NCBI GenBank assembly: GCA_963920635.1
Contig: OY987303.1
Span: forward strand, 52,265,223-52,329,222
Source of the DNA: Pseudeuparius sepicola
Taxonomy: Eukaryota; Arthropoda; Insecta; Coleoptera; Anthribidae
DNA length: 64,000 bases
Direction: 5' to 3'
The notes beneath the pieces were generated by a model. It had not been told where the DNA came from and searched no databases. It saw nothing but the letters and a program-made list of their open reading frames with translations. Below are positions 21,791 to 32,625 of this stretch, in pieces. Position 1 is the first letter of the stretch; the number at the start of each line of letters is the position of its first letter. Position numbers and translations under genes: made by a program.

Positions 21791-23679
21791 TAATTAACTG
21801 TTATATTGAATTTGATCAAATATTTATGAAAAAAAAAACTGTTTTGAGATTCACAAGTTCCAGAAAATATTTTATTATAGCGATGAATTCAAAACATCCA
21901 CAGAGGTTTAGATTATTTGAGGTAAGGATATTTTAGGTGACACTCAGTTTCTCCACGATCTCGATACATTTTAACTCATCTCCACTTAGTGTTCTCAGAG
22001 TACACTGGCATCGCACTACCCTGTTCAAGATGTGCATTTTTGAATTCTGCTAGCGTTACCTTTTCAAACAACAAACTATGTAACTAGCGTTCTACTGTGG
22101 TATGGCATGTCAATTTAGGAAAAAAACTTTAACTTCGACTTCACCCGTGATTAAAATTTTTGTATGGGTCAGTGTTTAGTTAGATATAATAAGATACACA
22201 AGCAATTGGACTGATGGTGTTTTGGAGCCCTTTTGGTTTTCCACCAAGCTACATTTTTAAGTTTTAGGTGTTTAAATAAATAAATTAATAAACTAACTAT
22301 AAAATTGTATAGTTTTCTAGATGTGTTTCTATTCAAAATGCCTTGATAAGGTCATTGCATGTCTTTGTCATACATATTGCTAAGTTGAAACCCATATTTC
22401 TCTCTAGAGTTGGTTGGCTAAAACGCCATGAATTTGTCTGTTGTGCGACTTCCATGCTACTTATTAATTCGATGGGTATTCTAAAATTCAAATTATTGTA
22501 TCCAATCAAGTAAAGTCTGAAATTGAACTTTAAACGTTCATATTGTTTCCCTTAAACAAAATCAATAAATAGCGAACTAAATATTCTTCCGCCCTCCCAG
22601 GGAACTTCGAGGAACTCCCCTCGAGTATTCGAATTCCCTCTAAACTAATTAAAGCAGTTATTTACTTTATTTGCGTACAATTTCCCGAAAGGGAACAACA
22701 GAGCGTCGAAGCGTGGGGTAAAAACGGAAATAGCAGGGGTGGTAAACCACCTTTGATCTCGCTTTTGGAATAACACCAAACACCCACGACTTTTTTTGGT
22801 GCAAATTCCATGAATGAATAAGCTTGTGCTGCGTAGAAAACAACAAAACGGGAATAATGCAAGCGTTCAAGGCAACGAGAATTTTTTACAGGTATGTGCT
22901 AAAGTCTAATGCACTTTAAGGAACTTTTAGTTTTTCACCCTGCTCAAACTTATGAATTCCCATGTGATAAAAGAGGAGGAAACAAGCTGATGTTGCTAAA
23001 CTCATTATCCAAATTCTACAATCTAGAATCTATCTTCTAGGTATAGTTTGCATCTTCTAACTTATAGTTTTTAAGAAATAAATCAACTTATGCTGAATGG
23101 TTACAATACCATCAGTTATATTATTGGTCAAATTCTACCAATGAACCCGCTCCATCTAGCCTAACGCGTCTAGAAATGTCCAGATTCTGTTTTGCGATGA
23201 AAGCGGGCATTAAGACGTGAGGATTAAGACTGTGGAACGTAGCTGGAACGGTGACAGATCTTTTCCAGGAAATTTCCGAACAAAAAGGCGCCGATGTGAG
23301 AGGCGGACAAAAGCTTTGGTCAAGCAGGCCAAGATAACAACGACGTTCATCAATTTCCTCGGGGCCCATTCAAAGCCTCGGACGAACGTGGACGATCGCG
23401 CCCTCTAGATTTATTATGTTGGAAGGGAAAATGGAACCATTTTATGAAACATCCGGCCCGTCGGTCTGTGAATCGAATTATCATATTTTAAGGTTGAAAT
23501 AAGGCGGAGATATTATTGGTATTCAACTTTTTTTTATTCTAAACAAAAACTGTCTCTTGATATATTTTGTATCTGCAAATAAAATTATTTAATTTATAAT
23601 TTGAAAAAAAAAACTATTTTTTTCCTTTTAACCGAACGTCAAGTTGTCGAAAAAGAATCTTTAATAATTAGGTACCTAC
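21791..23679. other. No gene recognised
   Basis: Includes the plus-strand copy of the dispersed repeat at 22390-22500. A GC-balanced stretch at 22580-23420 carries overlapping open frames on both strands (22662-22870, 23121-23408), but none shows a domain or splice structure I can defend. Confidence 0.4.
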
Positions 23680-24313
23680 ACACAAGTAGTTTTTGACAGG
23701 CAAGTTTTACTTTTCTCGACCATATTTCAAATTTTATAATTCATATAAATAATCCATTTAATTTTTAATTGGTGTTTTCGCCACCAAACTGATTAAAAGA
23801 CAACTTTTTCAAGTTGCCTGGAAAATTCATAAATTATTAACAGTAAATAAACGAAACTTTGAACGTTTAACTCAAAAAATAACTTCAACAAATTCGTTTC
23901 CTGAGCTTTCGGAGAATAAATCTTCCTCCTTTCTCAAAGATAATGCAACGTCAAAGTAAAATGACAGATTAATAAATATCAAGTTAAAATGTCATGACAA
24001 CAGAAACAATAATAGCCTAGCCACCTGTCTAATATTGTACCTTGTGTTCGATCTAATTATCTCTTGTTCTCTTTGAATACCTGGCGATAATATTTTACTG
24101 AATTCCTCTAAACATTCAGCAACACAGTTGTAAGTAGTTCCTAGAATAAGTGCTGATTATCTCATTTTTCGTCTATTTCCTACTTCTTCTTTGAAAATTG
24201 GTTTAGATCTATCCCATAAAGTCCTACGATTGTTACTAAAATAGTGTTCACATATTTTTGACTTAAAAATTTGATTTTGCCTGATATAATTTTTATGTTC
24301 CTTTAAACGAAAA

Positions 24314-24574
24314 TTAAATGGCCTTCAAGTCTCCCCAACAAATAATTTTATAAATGCAATTTTTTGAACTTTGTACCTCATTAAATGTTTTCGTTTTAAC
24401 TAGCATCGATCTTAATGTATTTTTGGCTTTGAATACTGTTCCGACATTAAAGCAATTATTGCTTATGCGTTTTAGCTTATCTGATAGTCCAGGAATATAA
24501 GGAACAATTAAATTTACTGGTCGGCCCACCAGATTTACTTCTCTGATTCTATTAGCATTGTTACTTTGTTGAAA
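24314..24574 (-). pseudogene. Penelope-like GIY-YIG region, left inverted copy, truncated
   Basis: The minus strand repeats the linker found at 25196 onward (RPVNLIVPYIPGLSDKLKRI, then TVFKAKNTLRS and EVQSSKNCIYK) but goes out of frame just before the GIY-YIG cysteine and Tyr-Val-Gly core. Further homology continues, frameshifted, to about 24040. It is the inverted arm of the element and not a separate gene. Confidence 0.8.
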
Positions 24575-24643
24575 TAAGTGGTTTTAACACAGTGTAGTTA
24601 TAGTTCTAATATTGCATACATACTACTTATTTTCAACTAGGTA

Positions 24644-25211
24644 ATGAATTTTACCAGCAGGAATTTGGAATGGCTAATGGAATCTCCTTTATCACCATTC
24701 ATAAGCAATTTATTCATGGAAGATTTTGAACAAAATGAATTGACTAGATATGTTCAGCAACCTAATATTTGGTCGAGATATGTAGATGACATATTTATTA
24801 TATGGGAACATGGAGTAGATGATTTAAATTCATTATTAAGAACAAGAACCTTCTATTAAGTTTACCTTAGAAATTGAAAATAATAATCAATTACCTTTCT
24901 TAGATGTTTCTATACTGAAATCAGATAGTATAGAAACTAGTGTCTATAGAAAACCAACACATACTAATAGATATCTCCATTTCAACTCCAATCATCACAT
25001 TAGTGTTAAAAAAGGAGTAATTAAAAGTTTGTATGACAGGGCTAGAACGATTTGTTCTAATAACACAAAATTTGAGGAGGAAATTAAACATATAAAATAT
25101 GTTCTTGAGAAGAATCATCCTATTGAATTTGTTGAGCAAGTTTTCAGGATTGCCAACAAAATAACAATGCTAACAGAATTAGAGAAACAAATCTGGTGGA
25201 CCGACCAGTAA
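24644..25211 (+). pseudogene. Penelope-like reverse transcriptase fragment, frameshifted
   Basis: The first frame reads ESPLSPFISNLFMEDFEQNE and then WSRYVDDIFIIWEHG, holding the catalytic YVDD of RT block C preceded by the SPLSP block B. A one-base shift near 24850 moves the frame to one reading KFTLEIENNNQLPFLDVSIL and later VYRKPTHTNRYLHFNSNHH, both typical of the RT thumb in Penelope-like elements. A second shift near 25200 leads into the GIY-YIG region. The N-terminal RT fingers and palm block A are missing. In the intact family this enzyme primes reverse transcription at nicks or telomeres. Confidence 0.85.
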
Positions 25212-25693
25212 ATTTAATAATTCCTTATATTCCTGGACTGTCAGATAAGCTAAAACGTATAGGCAATCGTTTTAATGTCAGAACAGTATTTAAAACCAAA
25301 AATACATTAAGATCGACGCTAGTTAAAACGAAACCATTTAATGAGGTACAAAGTTCAAAAAATTGCATTTATAAATTTCCTTGTGAATGTGGAAAGTTCT
25401 ATGTTGGCGAGACTTGTAGGCCATTTAACGTTCGTTTAAAAGAACATAAAAATTATATCAGGCAAAATCAAATTTCTAAGTCAAAAATATGTGAACATTC
25501 TTTTAATAACAATCATAGGATATTGTGGGATAGGTCCAAACCAATCCTCAAAGAGGAAGTAGGAAATAGACGAAAAATTAAAGTATCTGCATTTATTCTA
25601 GGAAATACGGACAACTGTGTTGCTGAATGTTCAGTGGAATTCAGTAAAATATTATTGCCACTCATTCAAAGAGAAGTTAGTATAGATAATTAG
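25196..25693 (+). pseudogene. Penelope-like GIY-YIG endonuclease domain
   Basis: An open frame of 165 codons. A linker (RPVNLIIPYIPGLSDKLKRI) is followed by CIYKFPCECGKFYVGETCRP, in which paired cysteines precede FYVGET with its downstream Arg, then NVRLKEHKNYI, CEHSFNNNHRI and a C-terminal ECSVEFSKILLPLIQREV. This is the GIY-YIG nuclease domain with the CxC zinc-binding feature of the Penelope and Athena types; in the family it nicks the target to prime reverse transcription. The domain itself looks intact, but it is separated from the RT by a frameshift, so the element as a whole is broken. Confidence 0.85.
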
Positions 25694-26150
25694 ATAGAAC
25701 ACAGGGTACAATATCAGGCAGGTGGCTAGGCTATTGTTTCTGAAATTTATTAATCTGTCATTTCACTTTGACGTGGCATGATCTTTGAGAAAGGAGGAAG
25801 ATTTATTCTCCGAAAGCTCAGAAAACAAATTTGTTGAAGTTATTTTTTGAGGTACACGTTTAAAGTTGCGTTCATTCACTGTTAGGAATTTATGAATTTT
25901 CCAGGCAACTTGAAAAAGTTGTCTTTCGATCAGTTTGGTGGCGGAAAACCCAATTAAAAATTAAATGGACCAATATTTGGTATTTAGCGTATTTTTGCGA
26001 AATAAAAAGTAAAACTCGCCTAGGTGTACCTATACTGTAAATAGACGCAATAAGGATAATTAAATTGTTTCTAAAATAATAACTGAGACGTTTAACAGCA
26101 ATTTAAGCACTTAAAACTTCTCAAAACACAATCTGCCGCTTTTAGTTTTG

Positions 26151-26960
26151 ATGACAACAAATTTTCGAGTTGAAATTTGAGCTTTTGGGGATCAGCCCCG
26201 CTTGGTTTTAAACTAATTTGTGACATAATTTTACTTTCGAAAAATCACGTATGCCTTGGGAATTTTGAAAAAACTAATTTTCCACATCAGTAAAGTGCCC
26301 TTTCTGTAGGTTTTACGACAAAATGTTATTAAGGAAACTTGTTCAGAATGAAGAACTGAGTAGGTTTGCGAAATTTCGAAAGTCTAGGCCTAATTTGATT
26401 TTTTGGTATTTTTTCCCACTTTTCTTCAGAAAAGTGCACTTTGGGTAGCTTTCACATTAAAATGTTATTAAGAAAACTTGTTCACAATGAAAAACTGGAT
26501 AGGTGTGAAGGAATTTGAAAAGCCTAGGTATACTTTGATTTTTTTCTGCTAAAAAATTTAAAACGCTTAAAACTTAAAGTAGACTTAGGCTTTTGCAATT
26601 CTTTCGCACCTATCCAGTTTTTCATTGTGAACAAGTTTTCTTAATAAAATTTTAATGTGAAAGCTACCCAAAGTGCACTTTTCTGAAGAAAAGTGGGAAA
26701 AAATACCAAAAAATCAAAGTAGGCCTAGACTTTCGACTTTCGCAAACCTACTCAGTTCTTCATTCTGAACAAGTTTCCTTAATAACATTTTGTCGTAAAA
26801 CCTACAGAAAGGGCACTTTACTGATGTGGAAAATTAGTTTTTTCAAAATTCCCAAGGCATACGTGATTTTTCGAAAGTAAAATTATGTCACAAATTAGTT
26901 TAAAACCAAGCAGGGCTGATCCCCAGAAGCTCAAATTTCAACTCGAAATTTTTTTGTCAT
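26151..26960. repeat. Long palindrome, arms about 390 bp
   Basis: The sequence from ATGACAACAAATTTTCGAGT to the mirrored ACTCGAAATTTTTTTGTCAT is one imperfect palindrome centred near 26555. Each arm itself contains a partial direct duplication (AAAATGTTATTAAG.AAACTTGTTCA occurs twice per arm). No clear TA or CAGGGTG end; 27 bases past the right arm is a GGACACACTGTATA that could be a worn element end. Confidence 0.8.
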
Positions 26961-27902
26961 TTACACCCTACGTGAACTCTATCCGTGGACACACTGTATA
27001 TTTTTAGCGAAACTTCAGCTTTCAAAAACCGCATTGAAAAAAATATATGACAAGTATGACAGCTTAGCTTCTTGCGCCGAATTTCGCTAGAGTGTAAAAA
27101 GTTACAAACCATTTAAACTTAAAACCTACAAAATTACTCCCAAAATAATATCCTCGTATTTTTCGTCAAACTACACATGGTTGCCTCGACGTATGCTCGC
27201 TAAGCCAAGCTTCTAGGGGACGACACTACTCGAACTAACCCAGGAAGTAATCTTTTAAGCGTGGCGCATGATCGATGTAGCCGGCTAATCCTTCCAGCCG
27301 CGACAAGGTGTTGTCTACAAGTGCCCTGTAGAACGCTCGAGCCCCACTCCAGCTCGTCCCCGATTATGTGGCAAGACAGAGTGGGTTTTTTTGCACAAAG
27401 ACACCAAGTGGGTGTCCGCGGCGGAAGATGGAATCGATATTTTTGATGGCGGGTGTCGTAAAAAGGTTTTAAAAGGTGAATCATAGGCCCCTGCCGAGGG
27501 TTTGAAGGGCTGCGAGCTGTTTTTTGTTAGAAACTATTGACTTTATACGGGTTGTTACATCCTTTAGTTGTCCCAAATCCAACGATATACAGTGTGTCCC
27601 TAAAATTGCAAACGTATTATTAGCGATTTCTTTTATCGAAAATCTGGCATCCTCGAATGGAGCGATACCGTTTTTACAACAGGGACAAAATTTTGAAAAT
27701 TTTACTACAGTAAAGTAGACCGAGTAAATACAAAACAAATGACAGTCATGACATTGCAAAATGTTCAAAATAGAAAAGCGATCAGAGGATAACTATGTTA
27801 TTGTATTGTATATTGAGGGGACCAGTCTAGGCCAAAAAATTTTTGTTAAACAAATCATCATTATTTCACGCGAATAACACCTGGTACAGCCATGTAGGTA
27901 TA
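26961..27902. other. No gene recognised
   Basis: A GC-balanced part (27180-27480) with frames on both strands lacks recognisable domains. ACAGTGTGTCCCTAAAATTG near 27589 resembles a worn inverted-repeat element end. Confidence 0.4.
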
Positions 27903-28145
27903 CAGGATGATTCATTTATCATGAGAAATGCAATTTTCTCGTAAACGGCTGGAGGAAAATTCGTTCTGTAAAAAGGATGTTATTTTGGCACTCAAAGATA
28001 GGGTAGAAATTTGAAAGTCGTGAGAAAATTTGTGTGCCATCTGTGGTCTGCTGAAACCCGCGAAAGGAAAAAATTTGCGTATTTTTAGTGCCCCCCCGCT
28101 GCTATATGCGGTTAATTTTTTTTACATCATGACTGAATCACCCTG
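27903..28145. mobile_element. Small TA-flanked MITE, CAGGATGATTCAT end
   Basis: Starts CAGGATGATTCATTTATCAT and ends CATGACTGAATCACCCTG, TA on both sides. 243 bp, TIRs about 16 bp with mismatches. Similar small elements: 37294-37576, and the end-like text TTAATGACTGAATCACCCTG at 12520-12539. Confidence 0.65.
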
Positions 28146-29913
28146 TATATCCGCAATTATTTTCAAAATACAAAGTAAAACACGTTGTTACTTCTTTTTT
28201 TCCACTGTTTTCGCCCTCACCATTTATTTTATCTCATTTTTTGTGATTAAATGCAAAAATGGTAGGCCATGAAAATTGAAACATTGTGTCCTTCTTGTCT
28301 GCGAGCTGTCAGTTACTTGTCTTCGAGCTGTCAGTTAGTTACTTGCGGAAGATCCTGCAACTTATTTATTATTTAAAACAGTAAAAATATAGGCCGCTTT
28401 ACAGCTGGCAATTTTTGTTGTTGGCCCCTTTTTTATTGCGCGCATGCGCAGAATGTCATTCTTGATCAGCTGCCTGCAATTTTTCTTGCGGGAACAAAAA
28501 AGCTGCATACGCCATTTTTATTGCAATTGCAACGCAATTCCAGAGATTTTTTTGGGTATAAATCAATTACCAATGTTTCACTCTTAAGTGAGACACTCTG
28601 TATATAAAAAGAAGACTTACCAGAAATAAGATTGATGATTTTCATTAACGTTTTCTGTTATGTAAATATTTAGTAAAAATTTTAATATATTATTGGTATA
28701 TCTATCCAAAGTCAGTGTCAAAAATAGTAGGTGTAGGTAAAGGTATAACTAATAACGTGATATTAAATGAGAAATGGGCATTTATTTGTTGAGAATGTTG
28801 AAATAAGCTGCATTAAGATTTTCTATTATACCCTTTGGTTTTGGTTATTATTTCGTTTTATTGCAATCATTTCTTGTAGTAGTCTTTTATTTAAATTGGT
28901 TTGAGTACCTAAAGCTTTAGTTTCTTCAAAATTATGGTTAAATTCACGACAGTGTTCCAAAAGGGCAGTGGGATTAATAATGTTGAGTTTCTTGCAGTCT
29001 CTTTAATGTTCTGCTACTCTAGTTTTTAAATATCTTCTTGTTTGGCCTATCTAGCATTTAGGCCTAGTTTAATAAATTTATAGTTTACATGTAATTGTTG
29101 CTAGTATATCCGATGGATGCTTGATTTCACAGAACTAATAGAAAGGCCTACTTTATAGGGGGCGGATAAAAAATTGAAGAAAATTATCTGTACTTTATAA
29201 CTTATTAACGGTTAGCTATAAAAAAAATATTTAAGAATAAATACTTAATTTACCAGCCTTTTAAAATATGCAACATAAGGAATTAAATACGAGGCACCCT
29301 GTATTATAAATATTTGTTGCCAGTCATTCTGTACTCTCTCACGGCACTGCATTCGAATCAAACTTGCTTCCAGACTTCCAGTATATATGCCCCGAACAAG
29401 CTTATGTTTAATTTAGCAGCCAACAGCGCTAGGATTGTTTGAAATCTAAATTTTCTCGTCGGGAAAACCTTCGCGATATCGATCGACAGCCTCAATTTTC
29501 TGGAAGTGGCTCTTTCCCAAGTCCCATGTCGTCGCCCGGCTGCGTATTGCAGTCTATTTCCAATTTTCTTGTTTTCCTTCTTCACGGGCTTGTCGAGTGT
29601 AATTAGTGTAGAAGAGACACAAAAACGAGGCGAGTGCTCTCTAATTACGACCAGACCGAGATTCCTACTCGACTGGTATATAAATATTGAGGGAGAACTC
29701 GCCGAGGGAAATGTGGATCCCAGGCAAACGGTTTTTATCGTGAGACGCTAGTTTTGTCGATGTTCTACCTTAAAGAAATATTTCTTTCTATTCCCACGTA
29801 GAAGCCTACTTTTCTAGACCGCGGGAGTCATTGGTCACACACTACTACCCGTTTCATTTTATCCAATGCATTTCGAGCAACGAGCGATCGAAATCAGGGG
29901 TTGAATCGCAATT
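28146..29913. other. No gene recognised
   Basis: A short direct repeat, GAGCTGTCAGTTA, occurs twice at 28303-28336. The stretch from 29340 to 29900 is less AT-rich and has open frames (29358-29585 minus, 29506-29751 plus) without family features. GCACCCTGTATTATAAATA at 29295 is an isolated element-end motif. Confidence 0.4.
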
Positions 29914-30630
29914 TTGATCAATCATTGTATATTAAAGCAAGGGGATATCGTGCTACAAACGAACGATGAACATAGAATACTATCAAATGTCATCATCAGA
30001 TTAAGAGGATTCCATCTGTTAATGTCGTTCTTGGGACTGACAGTGGACTTGTGGTCAACAGTATACGTTTCTGCATCTATCCCCAATATGCTTACTTTTT
30101 GCACTATTTTCATGCTAATAGTTGAAGAAATTGAAGTTCTACAGAAAGACAAAGACTATATCAAAACATTACTCATTGGCACTGGAAAAAATAATACGTT
30201 AACTTTCGACAGCTTAGTAAATGACTCCTTTACAAGAATTATAATAAAGTTTTCAGAAGCAATAAAGCGATTACGAGTGTGGCTTTTTCTTAGTTGAATC
30301 GTACTTTAATAAGGAATATGAGCAATTTACACAGCATGGTTTTTTTACAACTTGCCGTTCAGGAAAACATTGGTTTGGAATTTATTATATTTATGAAAGA
30401 AGCCACATGTAATGTGAAGAGACGAATGTGCAGTCCCAGATACTTACAATCATCTAGTATTATACTCAATTTCTAAGAATCGATTCTACTTATCCATGCT
30501 ATAGGCGGCTGTGACACCACATCAGGATTTTCGGAAAAGGAAAACAACAACACGTACAAACGTTTAATGGGAAAAAAGACCTTGCTAGTATTGTAGATGT
30601 TTTCAACAACGCAAAGTCAACCACTGAAGA
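29914..30630 (+). pseudogene. Decayed copy of a repetitive arthropod gene of unknown function
   Basis: The frame at 29914-30297 contains RLRGFHLLMSFLGL, then VYVSASIPNML and, near its end, FSEAIKRLR. After the stop, other frames read NKEYEQFTQHGFFTTCRSGK and then GKQQHVQTFNGKKDL. I recognise the order (G-F-H-LLMSFLG, a following VY.S..., a GFFT.RRS.K.W block and a SEQH-like block) from a large, unannotated, often transposon-associated protein family in insect genomes. Several frameshifts and stops break it. The biochemical role is unknown to me, and I assign none. Confidence 0.45.
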
Positions 30631-30796
30631 AATTGAAAATTCCGGAGAAAGATTTGTCAATCACAGTCCAAACAATCTCAACAATCACAGTCCAAACTGG
30701 TTGCCTTGGTTATCACCTTTATTGTTTAGCCTTCACAAATAAACTTCTCAGATACCGTCACTGACCACAAATCGCACTAAAATCGCGTTATAACTT

Positions 30797-31107
30797 TCAA
30801 CTTCTCTCAGGCCCAATTCCCAGGCTTATATATTCAAATGGAAGCCTGGAGACTACTCTAGAATATTCCTGGCCAATGACAGACGCACAAATCAGAAAGT
30901 TCTAGCAAATTTCTAGAAACTGATGGAAGCTCCACAGAGAACACAATGAAAACTAAAAGAAAATGGGGGCATCATACAGATTATAAAACTGTAAGTAGAA
31001 TACCGAAACTACAGTTTTATCTGCTAAATCTTTGAGTAGGTTAGAAAACAGTGCAGACGTGTTCATTAAAGGCTGATATGACAACTTTAGAGGCACTTTT
31101 CGTTACA
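30797..31107 (-). repeat. LTR-like repeat, inverted copy at 57528-57884
   Basis: On the minus strand: TAACGAAAAGTGCCTCTAAAG, TTTTCTAACCTACT.AAAGAT, TCTAGAATATTCCTGG.CAATG-type text, then TTTGAATATATAAGCC, which looks like a TATA box, followed about 110 bp on by an AATAAA (near 30737). This order fits a solo LTR, but no TG...CA ends or target duplication were found. A weaker relative lies at about 42545-42700. Confidence 0.4.
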
Positions 31108-31239
31108 ATATGCTTGTTTTAATATTATATTTTAGATAGCTCTATCTCATGAGTGGTGTGGAAAGGAGCAGAAACATTAAAATAAGCTAAAATATTAAAA
31201 TCGGAATCAAAGTATTAAGTACCCCAAAAAAACGTTTTA

Positions 31240-32004
31240 TCGTCTATATTTTACAGTATTATATCTCGATCTAAAAATGTCAATTTCTACGTATCTCACA
31301 GAGGGAGCCACTTGAGCTGTTTTTGGATCATGCTTTTACTCTTAACTTTTTTCAGGTTATCTTTTTGGTCCCGCAGGTCCATCATTCTAGTGCATCTTTT
31401 CATTCTGCAATAAAGAGGTACTCTTGTTTCATAACGATCAAATCAACCGTTTGCGTTGAAATTGCCAAAACGTGTCCCAAAACAACTGTTGACTTCAATA
31501 TTGGAAAAATAAAATTTTCACCTACTGCTTTCAAATGTTACAGATAAACTTTACATTGAAAATTAAGAAAAAAAAATGAACATTGGTCTAAGCACATTCG
31601 TTTTCTTGAAATAGCGTGTCCAAATTTTGTCCAGTTTCAATACGTTCCATTTTGAAAGTGAACATTTTTTGGAACACTGTTCATATGATATTTTTCTCGC
31701 TTTAAATGTTACAGTTGTTGTGTAATATTTGAAAGCAGTAGGTGAAAATTTTAAAAGATGCACTAAAATGATGGACCTGCAGGACCAAAAAGATAACCTC
31801 AAAAAAGTTACGAGTAAAAGCACGATCCAAAAACAGCGCAAGTGAGATATGGCAAAATTGACATTTTCAACTTATTCTCCAATAAATTTTAACGCCCTGT
31901 ATCTCTTAAACAAACAACATTCTATCATATCAGCCTCAACGTAATATTTTGGGCCCAAATTATATGCGGCTCCACTATGTGCCAATTACTAATGACTCAC
32001 CCTG
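31240..32004. mobile_element. Foldback element with one CACCCTG end, left end lost
   Basis: Arms at about 31270-31540 and 31600-31870 mirror each other (GGTTATCTTTTTGGTC, GCAGGTCCATCAT). The right terminus CTCACCCTG is followed by TA at 32005. The arm interior matches the element at 43355-44482, so both are one family; the left terminus here is missing. Confidence 0.7.
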
Positions 32005-32284
32005 TATAAATAAACTATCAGTGACAGATTATTGGATGCGATTTTACTTAATATAATAATTTAAAAAATTGTTTAAAAATGAATGTGGATGTAGATGCGC
32101 AAAAATTGCTGTACGGGTAAAAAACTGCAAGGGAAACAACTTTTTTAATAAGTTTGTTAGATATTTATATATGAATCTCAAATTTGACAGTAACTGTCAC
32201 GTGACCGCTTTCCATACATCATTTTTTTTTATCAAACCCCTGGCAAAGCCAAATTTTAAATACTTCTGCAAACAATAGTTATTT

Positions 32285-32391
32285 GCATTGCCAGATGCGT
32301 AAGTGCACTTTTTTGGCCGAGGAGGTTGTTTAAAGACCGGTCATTATAAGTTCCTCCGAGGCCAAAAAAGAGCTTACGCATCGTGCAATGT
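32285..32391. repeat. Structured hairpin A
   Basis: GCATTG, a small internal loop, ATGCGTAAG, an asymmetric loop (4 nt tgca on the left, 2 nt ag on the right), CTTTTTTGGCC with AGGAGG beyond a mismatch, a loop of about 27 nt, then the complements. Same layout as hairpins B (51107) and C (19935). The text just outside, AATAGTTATTT, also precedes hairpin C copies. Confidence 0.85.
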
Positions 32392-32556
32392 TTTACATTT
32401 TTCCTGCTACCGACAATTTCAGGTTATACATATATGGAGTAGATTGTGAGTAATAATGATCTTCAAAATAACCTTTGTTCAATTACTAAAAATGATAATC
32501 AGTGATAAATATAAGACGCAGAATGCAGCGATAATAAAAAATAAATAAAAAATGAT

Positions 32557-32625
32557 GAGCTTTGTGTGGGATTTGAACGTTGGATCTACGAATTACTAAT
32601 CATGTATTCACACCCTACGGTAGCG
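32557..32625 (-). tRNA. Degenerate tRNA-Thr-like remnant
   Basis: The reverse complement has a TTAGTAA anticodon loop (anticodon AGT), AGATCC, and the B box GTTCAAATCCC, in tRNA spacing. The anticodon and acceptor stems are poorly paired. It lies 166 bp from hairpin A, on the same strand and at a similar distance as the tRNA-Pro-like sequence has from hairpin F. Read as a mobile-element module, not a working gene. Confidence 0.35.

Larger units (their letters stand above)
23680..26035. mobile_element. Penelope-like element flanked by inverted arms
   Basis: Arms of roughly 850 bp (about 23690-24575 and 25155-26024) are inverted copies, each containing the GIY-YIG region and the downstream sequence (CAGGTGGCTAGGCTATT, TTATTCTCCGAAAGCTCAG). 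About 580 bp of reverse-transcriptase sequence lies between them. Penelope-like elements often insert with rearranged or inverted terminal repeats, which fits. Several frameshifts mean the element is dead. Confidence 0.82.

Noticed and set aside
23121..23408. GC-balanced open frames on both strands as a possible host exon
   Set aside because: No splice sites, domain or codon pattern that separates one strand from the other.
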